A program made the position numbers and the translations under genes. Source: Nemopilema nomurai (Eukaryota; Cnidaria; Scyphozoa; Rhizostomeae; Rhizostomatidae). From it: DNA of 64,000 nucleotides. Below the pieces are notes generated by a model that did no database searches, had not been told where the DNA came from, and saw nothing but the letters and a program-made list of their open reading frames with translations. Within the stretch, counting starts at the first letter, position 1. The number at the start of each line of letters is the position of its first letter. The stretch covers positions 627,122 through 691,121 of the forward strand of contig ML133496.1 of the NCBI GenBank assembly GCA_003864495.1. Reading direction: 5' to 3'. Positions 36,001-47,900 of the stretch are shown here, in pieces.

Positions 36001-38584
36001 GACGCAATCGCCATTCGTTGTAGTTCAAGGTATTCACCGAACTGCGAGGAAACTTGGCATCGACGCAGCACCGGCAATGATGGGATGGGATTTCCATGGC
36101 GGATGTGCCCACCCCGTGTGAGTGGTCCCTCGTGTTTTCATCCCTCGTTCTAGTCTGCGTTCTCCATGTTTTTGCTTTGAAGATTAAGTACATCCTGGAG
36201 TAGTAGCCATTGCGCGATTTCATAACAATTTCATGTCAATTTCATGTCAATTTTAGAATTGAGGGCGTCGTTGTTGCAGCAGAGTTTGAGGAGAAATTAC
36301 TTGATGCATGGCAGAAAGACGAAAATGAAAGAGAGAAAAGGCAAACGGAGGTGAGTTTTGGGCCCGTGCTCTGCCATTTCAACCTTGTCTTAGCGAGACT
36401 TCATCAAGCGCAAACTAGAGGAATCCATACAATCACTATTCTGTGGACAAATCTAGAGCTGAAACTTTGCAAAAACGTTATTAACCAGGGGATTTTCCAC
36501 CCAGATAAGCTCATTCAAACAAATTTTCAGAGTCGGAACCCATTTTGGTAATAGTCTCTTGGTGCTTTGATTTTCTTCCAAGACACCTACTGATTTCCTA
36601 ACCAACACCCTACGCGGTTTTAAAAACAGAAGGTCCCCGACAATGGTTTTTCTTCAATCCAATCATTTTGCGGCAAGATGTTTTTATTGGGTTTCTGTGC
36701 AGTTGTCTTTTGTTCGTCCCATCCATACCCTCGTGATGGGCATTAATTATCATGAACCGTTGCTTCATAATTTCATTTAATGCTTCAATCACTGCTTTCT
36801 TTTAAATTTTTATTTTATCAACTTAAACTAAAAAGTCTAATCAACTAAAAAGAGAACTTTGCGGTAGTTGGGACTCTGTAAATTGCCATTCTAGAAACGA
36901 GAGAAGAAGATTGTTGAAAGATGGAAACTTCTGGTAAAGGGCCTTTTGATCCGCGATAGGATAAGAAAAAAATACAGTCTTACGGTTTGTTAAATATTTT
37001 CATATTTAAATGTGTCGAATTTTTTTTTTGAAAATTGACTTAAAAGGGAATCCATATATATATCTATGCGTGTTGAACAGGAGGATGAAGATAGGCACTT
37101 GGTGTTTACGCCTTCTAGTGTGTGATCCTCCACGTGTTGCTTGGCTGGAGTTAATAATCTGGCAAATAGAGGAGTGGCTCGAAAAGACACATTTTCAAGT
37201 GACTAATGCCTCGTATTGGGAATCGAGTTTGTAGGATTAAAGCCCTGATTAAAGCCCTGATTAAAGCCCTGATTAAAGCCCTGATTAAAGCCCTGATTAA
37301 AGCCCTGTCCACACTACACAAACTAACCCAGGTTCGCCCCAGGTTTTAGCTAACCCAGGTTAGTATTTGCAGTGGGGACACAACTAACCTGGGTCCGTCC
37401 TGGGTTAGTTTAACCCATCTCCAGAGGTGGGTTCGACCCAGGTTAGTGTTCTGGATTTCTAGTGTGGACACAAAACCTGGGGCGAACCTGGGTTAGTTTT
37501 TTAACGCATGCGCATATTTGAATGTGTTTTCATTTTGCGCGCCGAAAAATAAAATGCATTGCCAGGAAAAACATTTTGGACAAAATACAATAAACTGCGA
37601 CTTCGGCAACTTTTATCTTGATAGTGTTTGTGGAAAATTTGTTTTGTTGTCGTTGTTTTGTTGTTGCTGTAATTTAACTACGCATGCGTAGCATCAGCTA
37701 ACCTGGGTTCGCCCCGGCTTTGTGTCCACATTACAAAACATAATAATCAAGTGTGGACAAAATGAAAATCTTTAAAGGACGATTCAAGTTACGGACTGCT
37801 TTGTTCCCCAAGCTAAGTAGGTTCGTCAGGCGGATCATGTTCCTAGGGAGAAAAACTTGCCACAGAGACGCTCCCTAGTTATTCGGGGTATTTTTCGACA
37901 GGAAAGCGAAGATATGGAGCGACTGAGAACCGGTCCAGGTGATGAATCAGCAGAAGACACTTCGGTCTCTTGGCCGATGAACAAGCAAGGTATGCTAAAA
38001 ATGCGCTGTTACAGACTTTGTTTATGTTGTTGCTGTTGTATTTTATTGTTCTTTACTAGCCAAAGCAGCTGATTAAGTCTGATTACGTCATCCAGAGATC
38101 CCCATGAAAGATGTTTAAGCCAAATCCCTAGTGACAAAAAGTTTGGCGAAATGCGTCCTGCGCATGCGCAGTGAGCATCAACTTGGGTTTCTCGCGAAGT
38201 GTACCTCGTGGGGTCAACAAAAATATGATTCGTGCGGCGAATTTGATTCTAAAACTTCTTCTAAAGACTGAGACTTTTCATAACCGAAGATTTAGCTTTA
38301 TATCCGCTTCATAAACTTTAAACCCGTGTCATGAGTTTGAGAGAAAGCATTTGTAGCATTTGTATTTGTAGTAAACAATCTGTTCAATCCACAACCTGAT
38401 ATCAGCTTTATGTTGAAACTATTTAGCGTCTTCTAATTGCTTTCTAGAGGGGAAAGCTTCTCTTGATGAGGCAGGTCACTGCCACATTTTTCCAGATTCA
38501 AGCCTCAAGCAGGACAAAGTCACTGGAGAGTGGACAAGGAGATGTTCCTGTGGCCTATCTTCATTATCCTTTGAACAAATCTAA
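27046..38584 (+). CDS. XPC: XPC DNA damage recognition protein (Rad4 family), complete
   Basis: Sensor of helix-distorting DNA lesions that starts global-genome nucleotide excision repair in the nucleus. Twenty exons: 27,046-27,280; 27,785-28,462; 28,873-28,987; 29,359-29,512; 29,814-29,948; 30,981-31,016; 31,142-31,201; 31,782-31,838; 32,206-32,953; 33,115-33,165; 33,568-33,660; 33,954-34,279; 34,849-34,938; 35,179-35,268; 35,728-35,809; 36,024-36,117; 36,257-36,350; 36,895-36,984; 37,902-37,989; 38,448-38,584. They sum to 3,453 nt, 1,150 codons plus TAA, with every phase agreeing. Order: charged disordered N-terminus; first half of the transglutaminase-like fold (RTMRRFQNEV to RLVTSF); long basic Lys/Ser-rich insert; second half (WCEVYLQSVKKWI, LYVLGIDSG); BHD1 (REWWAHSLRPY, NHPLYVLEGDLLKFEAIYP); BHD2 (DLFGLWQTEVY); BHD3 (GKVPRNEYGNVELFQPS, GWDFHGG); centrin-binding helix (RWKLLVKGLLIRDRIRK); C-terminus SFEQI. 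The human protein is 940 residues, so the insert and N-terminus are longer here. Confidence 0.96.
30390..30600. mobile_element. Small fold-back copy related to the 41-kb Mutator-like element
   Basis: Begins with sequence close to the left end of the element at 40,939 (AACTAGTTTTCGCATACT) and then folds back on itself around GAAGCTGAC/GTCAGCTTTT. Located in an XPC intron. Diverged; no target duplication identified. Confidence 0.65.
30631..30916. mobile_element. Tc1/mariner-type MITE, 286 bp
   Basis: Inverted ends CAATGCCTGCCAAAA with partial extension, flanked by TA dinucleotides (30,629-30,630 and 30,917-30,918). Contains two poly-C/poly-G runs and no coding sequence. Located in an XPC intron. 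Confidence 0.8.
37235..37306. repeat. 12-bp tandem repeat, six perfect copies
   Basis: GATTAAAGCCCT repeated six times without error in an XPC intron, ending exactly where a fold-back element begins. Confidence 0.97.
37306..37759. mobile_element. Fold-back element with AACCCAGGTT modules
   Basis: Bounded by TGTCCACACT and its inverse AGTGTGGACA. Inside, several modules of the type CTAACCCAGGTTCGCCCCAG occur in both orientations (for example 37,318-37,347 and 37,470-37,499). No coding capacity. In an XPC intron. Confidence 0.7.
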
Positions 38585-38909
38585 TGTAGTTCTACGCGCG
38601 TTCAAAGTGCAGAGAAGCCCCTTCAAAGTTCCCCACCAGCTTTAAATATCAGTGATTCGAAAGTTTACCCGTCCTATCTTTGTTAGTCATATATAATGAT
38701 GAGGATTCTTGATAATTGAAAATTGCAATTGAATGCTCTTCAACATTGAGATGTTGAGAAACAGCTACAAAAGTAAAAAGTAAAAAGTAAGAAAATGGAA
38801 AGAAAAAGCCATAAAGTAAAAATTATTCATAAATTTACGTCGCTGAATATTTTGCAGTTGTGTTCAAGGGAATACTTTTTCTTTCGCTGATCAGATGTAT
38901 CGATAATCT
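38585..38909. other. Tail-to-tail intergenic spacer between XPC and the PARP gene
   Basis: Only 325 bp separate the two stop codons. I see no AATAAA signal in either orientation, so the 3' UTRs may overlap. Confidence 0.6.
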
Positions 38910-41900
38910 TTACATCAGTTTGAAGCGAATGAGAAACGCTGGATACATCTGGTTGTCCGGGAACACCACAAAAATGGTTGGGTCGATCACGTTGTCAACA
39001 AGTGAATCGTATCGCACTTTGCTTCCAGATGTTTGGCATTTGATGGGTGTGGTTTTCATGCCCTTTTTCCCAATTGTGAAGTCCCCCACAAGAACTAACA
39101 CGACATACATGTAACAATATCCATCACCGCTCTGTTGGGCAAACTTGGAGCTCGTTGCGAAGTAGTTCCCGTCGCCAAATGATGCTTCTATATCAAAACA
39201 AGTTAGTACCTTATTTGTTTATTTTCTAATCAACTGAATACCTGAATTCGAGACAAATAAATACAAATATACATTATCTTTAGTATTTGCATTAACATTT
39301 TTAAACTCAAGGGTGGGGAATTCAAATAACTTACGAGCCATCCCAAAGACTAGACCGACAACGCGCTGGTCAAGAGGGAGTCTTGCATTTATAATAATTA
39401 GGCTTAGGTCACGCGAATTCGTAATTTGTAATGCAATTTGTTCATTTCAACCCTCTTTATTTGGTACCAAATCGTACCCTACCAGCCCAACATACTATCA
39501 CATCTAGGAATTCGTGCCGGTATACACGCTTTTTTTATAAGGAACCTACCACAAGGCCTAGTTCCAACAGTTCCTTATTCGTAGACCTCAAGTCATCCGA
39601 TTTTAGTACCAAAAGTTCCTTAATTTTCATTACAAATCAATAAGCCTTAACACTTAATAGAAAGAGGGGCGAGATAGACTATGCGGAAACTACTCGATAA
39701 AGCACTTGACACACGAATAGCAAGCAATCTATGCGAGTATTGGCTGCAAATGAATGGAACGGGCTTTTTAGCTCATGATACTTGCAGTTATAAATAATTT
39801 CAAATCGAAAAGTTACTTAGGGATTTCGTTTTTATTAGTATAAGCTCTTTGTATATTTCGGCCTTCTACATGTAGGTTCCTTATAAAGTTGTTCCTTATA
39901 AAAAAAGCGTGTAATGTTGTTATGTGTCCGGTGACGCAAGAAATGAGTCGCTTAGAATGAGTTGTTGAAAGCAGTTAAAATTATTTAGCCGTCAAACTTG
40001 GAAGGCTTACCGTTTCTTCCAGCAAAGATTCGACCAAATCCACGGCAATTGATCTCTTCGGTGTTTTCTTTGAGGGTGCCATGAAACAATTCCCGTGAGT
40101 TATGGTTGGTTTTGTTTGTCTTGTCCATTGCCTGTTTTCTCAACTTGTATTGTGCAAAAAGGGTAGGGTTTTGAATTCGCCAGATATTTTCTATTTCTAT
40201 TGAGGTACCCTCAGCTTCGGACAAGACTAGGTGACGGACATATTTGAATGCTTTGCTTTCCACCTCCAGAGGCTCCTGGTAACACATTAGCTCCTCTCCT
40301 TTTAGATCCTTCGGCATTGGCTTCCAGTCTTTGGGCAATGAAATCGAACCCTTAACTGAATTGAGAGAATTTTTTACTCGAGGTCTACAAACTGCTAGTT
40401 AAGATTGGTTTAGCTTTGTAAATGAATAGTGTAACACAAACTGACTTAAGGAACTAGAAGTGGAGACGTAGCAATGGTAGACAATTTGCACTGCCGACCA
40501 TCCATTGAAAATTTTATTTAACCCTGAAAACAACCTACCCAAAGAATCATTGCCTAACTTAAATTAGATATTGCATAAACAAGATCTTGCAGCTAAAAGC
40601 CTTGTATCACATCCTTATTTGTTTCAGTTTCCCTAAACCCCTATAGCATTTTTTCTAGAAGTAAAAATCCCACCCTTTTGCTTTAAAATGTAGTCGACCA
40701 CCATTGTGCGTCTTTCCGGCGTCCCTTTCAAAGTCAACTGGCCTGTGGGCAGAAAAGAAAAACTGCAATTGTTGAAGAAAAGTGTTGGAAAGGCTTGTGA
40801 CGTCATTTCTTAACAGGAGTATTGCGAATAGGCGTCGAGACCAATACTGAAGTGCAACAAAAAGACTCTTTAATACTTATAATAATTAAGCCGAGGTGAA
40901 GATTGGCTGTTATCGCATTTCTACCACATTAATACGGAGTGCTTTGAGGTACAAAACTTCACAATTGCTAGAAAAAGCGGAACTAGTTTTCGCATACTTA
41001 AAAGTACTTTTTTTGTCCGACACTCTTCAGGGTATGCAAACGTCGGAAAATAACCAAAAACTGACCGAATAAATAGCCAGATGCGGATCGAAAACACTAG
41101 AGGGTGATAAGCAGAGCGCGTGATTGGTTATAATTGACCAATCTGCGTTACTTAACACCTCACTTTAGAAGAGCCCAAGGGAAAAGACGAACTCTTTCTG
41201 TCTACAAAGAATGGGATTTTCCATTGAAATATAGACAGACTCCAAAACAGCTAGGTGAAAGGACGACCTAGCTTGCCCAATTATACAAAAATTGTCGTCA
41301 CTGTATGTTTTGGCGCAATCTGGATTCTCTAAAAGATGTTGTCCTATAGCCGAATCGCAATTAATTTGGGCATTGCGTCTTTTACAATTTCGACGCGGCT
41401 GCTCTCTTTCTGCAGACGTTTTGGTCTTTATGCTCGTGGGAACATGCTGCTTTATTCTATCCTCCAGTCTTTGAGTAGTGCGTCCTAGTTACCGAACTTC
41501 ACCTCGGCAACAAAATTCGTAAACGACTATATTTTTTTTGAGGGCAGGAACGCAATCCTTAACGACTAAAGTTAGGTGTTAAGTAAGGCAGATTCGTCAA
41601 TTATAACCAATCACGCGCTCTGCTTATCACCCTCTAGTGTTTTCGATCCGCATCTGGCTATTTATTCGGTCAGTTTTTGGTTATCTTCCGACGTTTGCAT
41701 ACTCTGAGGAGTGTCGGACGAAAAAAGTACTTTTAGGTATGCGAAAACTATTTCCGTTTTTCTAGCAATTGTAATACGGATTCCAAATCGAACAGCTGAA
41801 GAAAAGTTGAATCGCTAGTAAAAAAGCTGAGGAGAAGAGGAGTTATGAATTCGATATTCTAATTGCAACAGAACTTGAACTAAAAATTATGTCTATATAT

Positions 41901-44900
41901 AGATCTAGTAGTGTCCATAGAACTTGTGGGTGGTCCATAATGACAGGGTGGTCCATAGATATTGACAAATAAGCGAGAACCATAAACCTACACTTTAGTA
42001 TACATCTTTAATAACATTCCACCTTCTCTTCTTCTTTGCACCCCATTTCTCTCCTTTTTAATCTCTCCTCTCTTTTTGAACCATTTCTCTCTTGTTTGCA
42101 CCCTTTCTTTCCTTTTTGCACCCTTTCTCTCCTTTGCGTACTCTTTGTTTTACCTTGGGGAACAAACAACTATTTAGAGTGTTCACATTGAACTGGAAAA
42201 CTTACCGTCCTTTGATATTTCAATTGTCACGTCGTTGTCGCTCGCAAACAGAGACAGCGCAGTCTTTTCGCCCTCAGAATAGTCTTGTAAAGCCGACACA
42301 GTGTAAGTTTCCGTTGTAAAATTCATCTTGAGGAATTTCCGTACCATTGCCATAGCTGCACTCACATCATCAAGACTGAACCCAACAAAGCAAACTTCTC
42401 CATACGCCTTCGGTGTTCCATATGTGCTCTGTACCTGTGCTTCGAAAAAGCTTTTGCAAGCCCCGATTGATACTTTGTCCTCGCTAGAGGCTACAATTTT
42501 GATCAGATTAATGCAAGGCGTTTTCGACTGCTGACTGAAGTGCTCTACACTTTTTTGAAATGCCTGCAAAACGGCATCTTGCCCGTAAGATAGGGTCCAA
42601 TTTCCAAGCAACGGGAAAGCAACGGAATTGAATCCCTCGCATGATGCATTTTCCAATACCTTTAGGATAAGTTCTTGCAATCTCTGTGGAGAAAAGCCGA
42701 TTACGACGTCAGAAGAAAACACACATAGAATATGTGAAAAAGCAAGCAGTATTTTCGATGTTTCCCGGATGATGGGATATACAGTCAACACTGGCCTTAC
42801 GGACCCTCCTTTATTACGAACACTAAACTCCAAACTGAAGATACAAACATAGGCGCCGACTACGTGGGGGCTTGGGGGCTCGAGCCCCCCCCCTTGGGAA
42901 TTGCTATGGGAGGGTTCAGCCCCCCCTGGGAATTTCGTTTGAAATCAATCAAAGAATTGAACTGATGATACTGAAGACCATGATGTTATATCTGCTTTAT
43001 TAAAATGTTTTGTTTTGTTATTATACATAATACATATGTTGTATTACGTTATTAAAGCGACAGGTAATTTCTCTACCTTTTAACTTTTTTAATATTTTTA
43101 AAATTTAAATTTTGATTTTCCACATCGCATCATTTGTAACGATTCTGTGGTTCTTTGCTAGCGTGGAAGGTAGATGGCATGCTTAGGCCCGAAGGCCTTA
43201 GTCAAGTAAAACAACAGCGTAGTCAATAGATCAATGTATATCCAATCTGTTTCAAACAAGACTTACTAATGGTCACGAAATACACTGAATATAACACTGA
43301 CTATAATTGGAGATGACAATCAACAGTAATACGTCACTCTACAACAATGAACGTGATCACAATAACGGAAACGACACATTGACATAACACAATACATACT
43401 TGTTAACAAGATTAAGATCAATCACAGACACTGCACGCAACACAACTAATTAACAAGACCCTAACACGTTACACTCTCCCCTCCGTTAAAGAACAAACTC
43501 ACAATATCAAATTGAGTGTCCGAGAAGCCATTACAAAATTAAACATAACTATTAATCGTCCTATCCAAAGTTCATGAAGGCCCGGAGGCGAAAATCGGCA
43601 GGTGAAGGTAGTGCCTACAGCAACACCCGATGGTTTCCGACTTCTCCACGATAATCTTCGGTAAAAAAAACTCGATATCCAATTTCCAGGACACTCTCGT
43701 CCTCGCAGCTGGCCTCTAGTTCGCCAAGCACTCCAAAACTTCTTATATACGGTGGCTAACGGAGCTTTCAAAGACGTATAAGCCATGTCTGACTCGGCGG
43801 TGGTGTGACACGTGTAAAAGCTTGAAAATGTCCTGTGACGTGAGGCCTTCAAAACATCAAATTTAATAAAAGTTCCTCTGAAAAATCGTCAGGGTACCAA
43901 CGACCATATTCTTCATGAAACGTTCTCCAAAGCACGTTGTGGTGAATAAACAATCAAAGAGAATAGATTCATTTCTTCAGTTACGATAACCCCAGTTAAA
44001 GTCAACACGCGTCTTGCCGAAGCTCCTCTGACTCCGTGTCCTCTGCACGTTAAATAAGACTACATCGAAGTTCTACTAATCAACGGAGGGTCCTCACAGA
44101 TATCCATTCAGATAGACAACTAAAACTTGCGTTCCTATAAGCACTTTACTAATACTTGGATTGAAACCATCTTACGTGAAATGCATTGTGCGCTCTGCTC
44201 TCGGCTTTACATGAATCTTGGATTACGTTGGTGGTTAGTTAACCTGGGTACCAGAGCCGCAAAAATTAAAATTAAAAAATAATGAGAGCTGTTTTTAAAT
44301 TTTTGCGGCTCTGGTACCCAGGGTAGTGGTTAGTCTACGCTTGCAAATGTGTCTCTCGGTCTTTGGTTCTAGTTTTGATTAATTTGCAAGCATTTCAACT
44401 CTGTGGGGATTTTTAGACCGCGATGGAATCAGTGAACATTAAACATTGAGGCATTTCACGTGAAACTACCATTCAATCAGGTACACTATCAAATAACGAG
44501 CTTTACTTGTTACTGGATTGAAAATGGAAATCCTAGGTTTCCTATCGAGAGACATGCATAAAAAAGTGGTCACTTGATGAAAATCTAAATCTAAATCTAA
44601 TTCGCTTGGAAAATATCATTTAACATTATTTGCCTATAATTTTGATCTGGCTGGATTCGCCACAATCTTGTGCATCGTATGACATCCTTCTTCCCTGACT
44701 AAAAGTTTTCAATGTGTTCATAGAATAGCTATTTCGCCGGCAATGAAAAAATCAAATAGTTTTAACTCGAGCTTCCCATGGCCATTCGTCAGCTCTAAAA
44801 GGAAAGAAATTCCCCTAATGGTGGTTAGCCTGTGTTGATAGGGGTACAAGGTTTAGAAAGGACTAACCAAAAGGAAGTAGGCATAGTAATATGACTGTTG

Positions 44901-47900
44901 TGATGTGAAGAAATTGTGATGTGCAGTTGTGATGTGAAGAAATTCCTCCATATCAGATGTGCAAAGTTAAATTGTATTGCGGTAATAGAGGAAGAAAGAG
45001 GAATTGATGGCATCACAGCAATTCCACTTTCTCTAGAGAAAAGGATTCTTCCAGCCAATAGTGCTAGCGGTTGTATTTACCTGAGGATTGAAATGTCCAA
45101 GATACACGTGATACACCTTTTTACAGTGCAGGTTTCCTCCATTGCCATCCGCTTTGAACAACGATTCTGAGCTGGCATTTCCTGACAACAAGGGTACGCC
45201 TGTTGAGTTTACAATGACATCAGCCTGAAAAATATCAGTTTTAGCTTCGCAATAACTGAAGTCTTGTCAATAATTTTGTAAGGATGAGACTTGAGTGAAA
45301 TTCCCTGCTAATCAAACATTTTAGTCTCTATGCAATAAGCGCCATTTTGTGTAGCAAATAGAATATTCCAACCCAAACTGAAGACCGTGCCAAGAGAAGC
45401 TAGTGCCCATGATGAGAACATTCAAGGATTCTGATACTAGGTTAAAGGCATTGAGTCATGGTAAATAGCGGTTTTCCACGGGCCGTTGTCTGTTTTCATG
45501 TGATAAATCGGCTTTCATGTGATCAGACATCAACTGCGAGGTTAAAGCATCATGTGTGCTTTTTGCTTGACAGCCAATCAGATTAACGGAGCTATTATAA
45601 TGACTCAGCAATTTTTGCAATTTGGGTATACGCTTCCCATTTATCATGACTCAACGCCTTTAAGTTGGCGGACAGAATACTAACCTGGTCACTACTCAAA
45701 GGTTCACAAACAGAACTCGTAATCTCACTCTATGATGTGGTCAAGAGGAACGTTTTCCCCCAAAAAAGTGGGGGTTGCAGGCGTGGGCCCTGCATTTAGA
45801 AACGAGCAAATTCTTCTACAATTACCTGCTCTTCTCCGATATCTCCCACAACAAATGCCATCGAGATGCTGTATGCTGGAACCGATGCATAAGCATAGGC
45901 CAGGCTCATTCGTTTTGGCACCGGGTCCTGTCCATCGAGGAACTTGGACTCAACACAGAGTTCCCTCCGCAACTCTTCCCGCTGATTCCTAAATGCATTC
46001 GTTTGGATCAATTCTATTTCTGCCTTACTGCGAATCTTAATCGAATCCTGCTTTATGTTTATTTCGCATGACATCTCGCCTTTCACCAACTTTTTCCAAA
46101 CTGTAGTTTGCTCCCTGGCGGCCATCAAGAGCGATTTTCCTTTCTCAGTTTCCAGCAAACCTTTAATTGACTTGGCATCAAAGGGCCCTTTGCCATCAAT
46201 ATAACTAGCGATGGTTTCTTTTACTTTTTCAAAGTCTTCTTGATTTCCAAACATTATCATATGAATATCATCTATTTTCATGAAAAGAATTAACAATGTT
46301 TCACACCAGTTAAATGAGAATTAAAGTGAGACTTCCCTATTAAGAAGGAGATCAATAGAAACAAGATATGGCATTTCATAGGTTCAGCTTCTGACGGCAA
46401 AAGGATTACTATTATTTTTCTTTTAACTATAGTCAATCAAGATTTTACGTATTTTATATTAGATTAGTATTTAAGATTTTGAAGAGTCTGTTTGGTCTAG
46501 TCGTTTTAATCCTTCTTGTTAAATCACGATGATTTCACATCTGCCTAAAGCCCATCGCAAAGGCAGGCGAAGACGAAGACAAAAGTTTCTATAACAAAAA
46601 ATACTAAAACCCACCAGTTATAAACTGTTCGTTGAAGAACAAGCAGTGATAAAGATCCCCACTAATTTGGAGTCTTTCCTTCACGAGTTCTGCAGCATCT
46701 ATAAATTAATACAGTTTTGTGAAAATTGTGTTTGCAAATAATAGACAGTGGAAATTGCCAGTTAAAATTCTCTCGTTTCACATGATAAAAAATATTGCCT
46801 AAAATGACTGCACAGACAACTCTTGGTAGATTGTTTGGCTTTTAAATAGAAATAAAGCGTGTGGTGTCGCTGAAAACAGATGTTTTAAGAGGTACTCACC
46901 AGAAGACTTTTTGAATGTAATAATTGCATAGTTGTGGCTCAGTTGAACATCCTGGATAGATAATGGACCAGTCTTTGCTCGAACTTCCTTTTCGATTTCA
47001 TATTTACTTATCTTCACTGGAAGGTCTGTCACCAAAACTTGGGTAACAAACGAACATGGAAGCAACTCCACTTTGGACCCAAGCTTGGAAAACAGGGAGT
47101 GATTCTTCAGTTCAGCAGCCTCTGCAATCAACACAGTGTATATATATTTGTTTGCATGGACATGTCGCGCAAGCTAGGATTTGAATAACTGTTGTGACAT
47201 TTCAGCACCCAAAAACATTGCTTGATACTTTCTACTCTGCTCTAACAGATCTCAGTATAGATTAAGAAAATGAGCAAAATTTCCTACAACCACCCTTGGA
47301 CTTGGAAAATCCTATACATGTAAATGGCGAGTTTCTAAAACTTACCCGTTTTAAGTTTGGATTGTAATTTGACAATTGCAGATAACCGGTCATGAGAAAA
47401 GTTAACAGAAACCACATCTAACGCTGTTATGTCGTGGATGAATTTCTTAATTGCTTCTTGATTCAAAGAAGGGTCAAAATTCTTAAGTAACAGCAACTTT
47501 CTATTGATGTTGTCACCATGTGTGGAGCCATTATGAACTGTACCTAGAAATAGAAAATAAAAAATAAACTTGATGAAAATAAACTTTTCTTCGTCCCATT
47601 TGCTAATTTGAATTTTGAGCCTCTGAAAAAGGGTAAATATCTCATCAGAGCAGAGACGGCAAACACTTGGTAACTATATTGATATTTCTCTTAAATTTCA
47701 TTTTAAGACACCTACTTTGCTGTTACAAAATAGCAGAAAAGTCTTGCATACATGTAAGCAGATAATTTAGTAGGTAATGAACAAAATTTTATTCATACTG
47801 ACCATGGAAAGATTTTTGGGGCAAAGGTTGACTGCTCGGAAACGCTGCATTTATAAAAAAGTATATTAAGTTGAAAAGGAAGGGCATTTGGTGTGCAACT

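Noticed and set aside
43499..43852. 117-codon minus-strand frame beside the 3' LTR
   Set aside because: No gag, protease, reverse transcriptase or integrase motif; probably non-coding 3' sequence of the retrotransposon.
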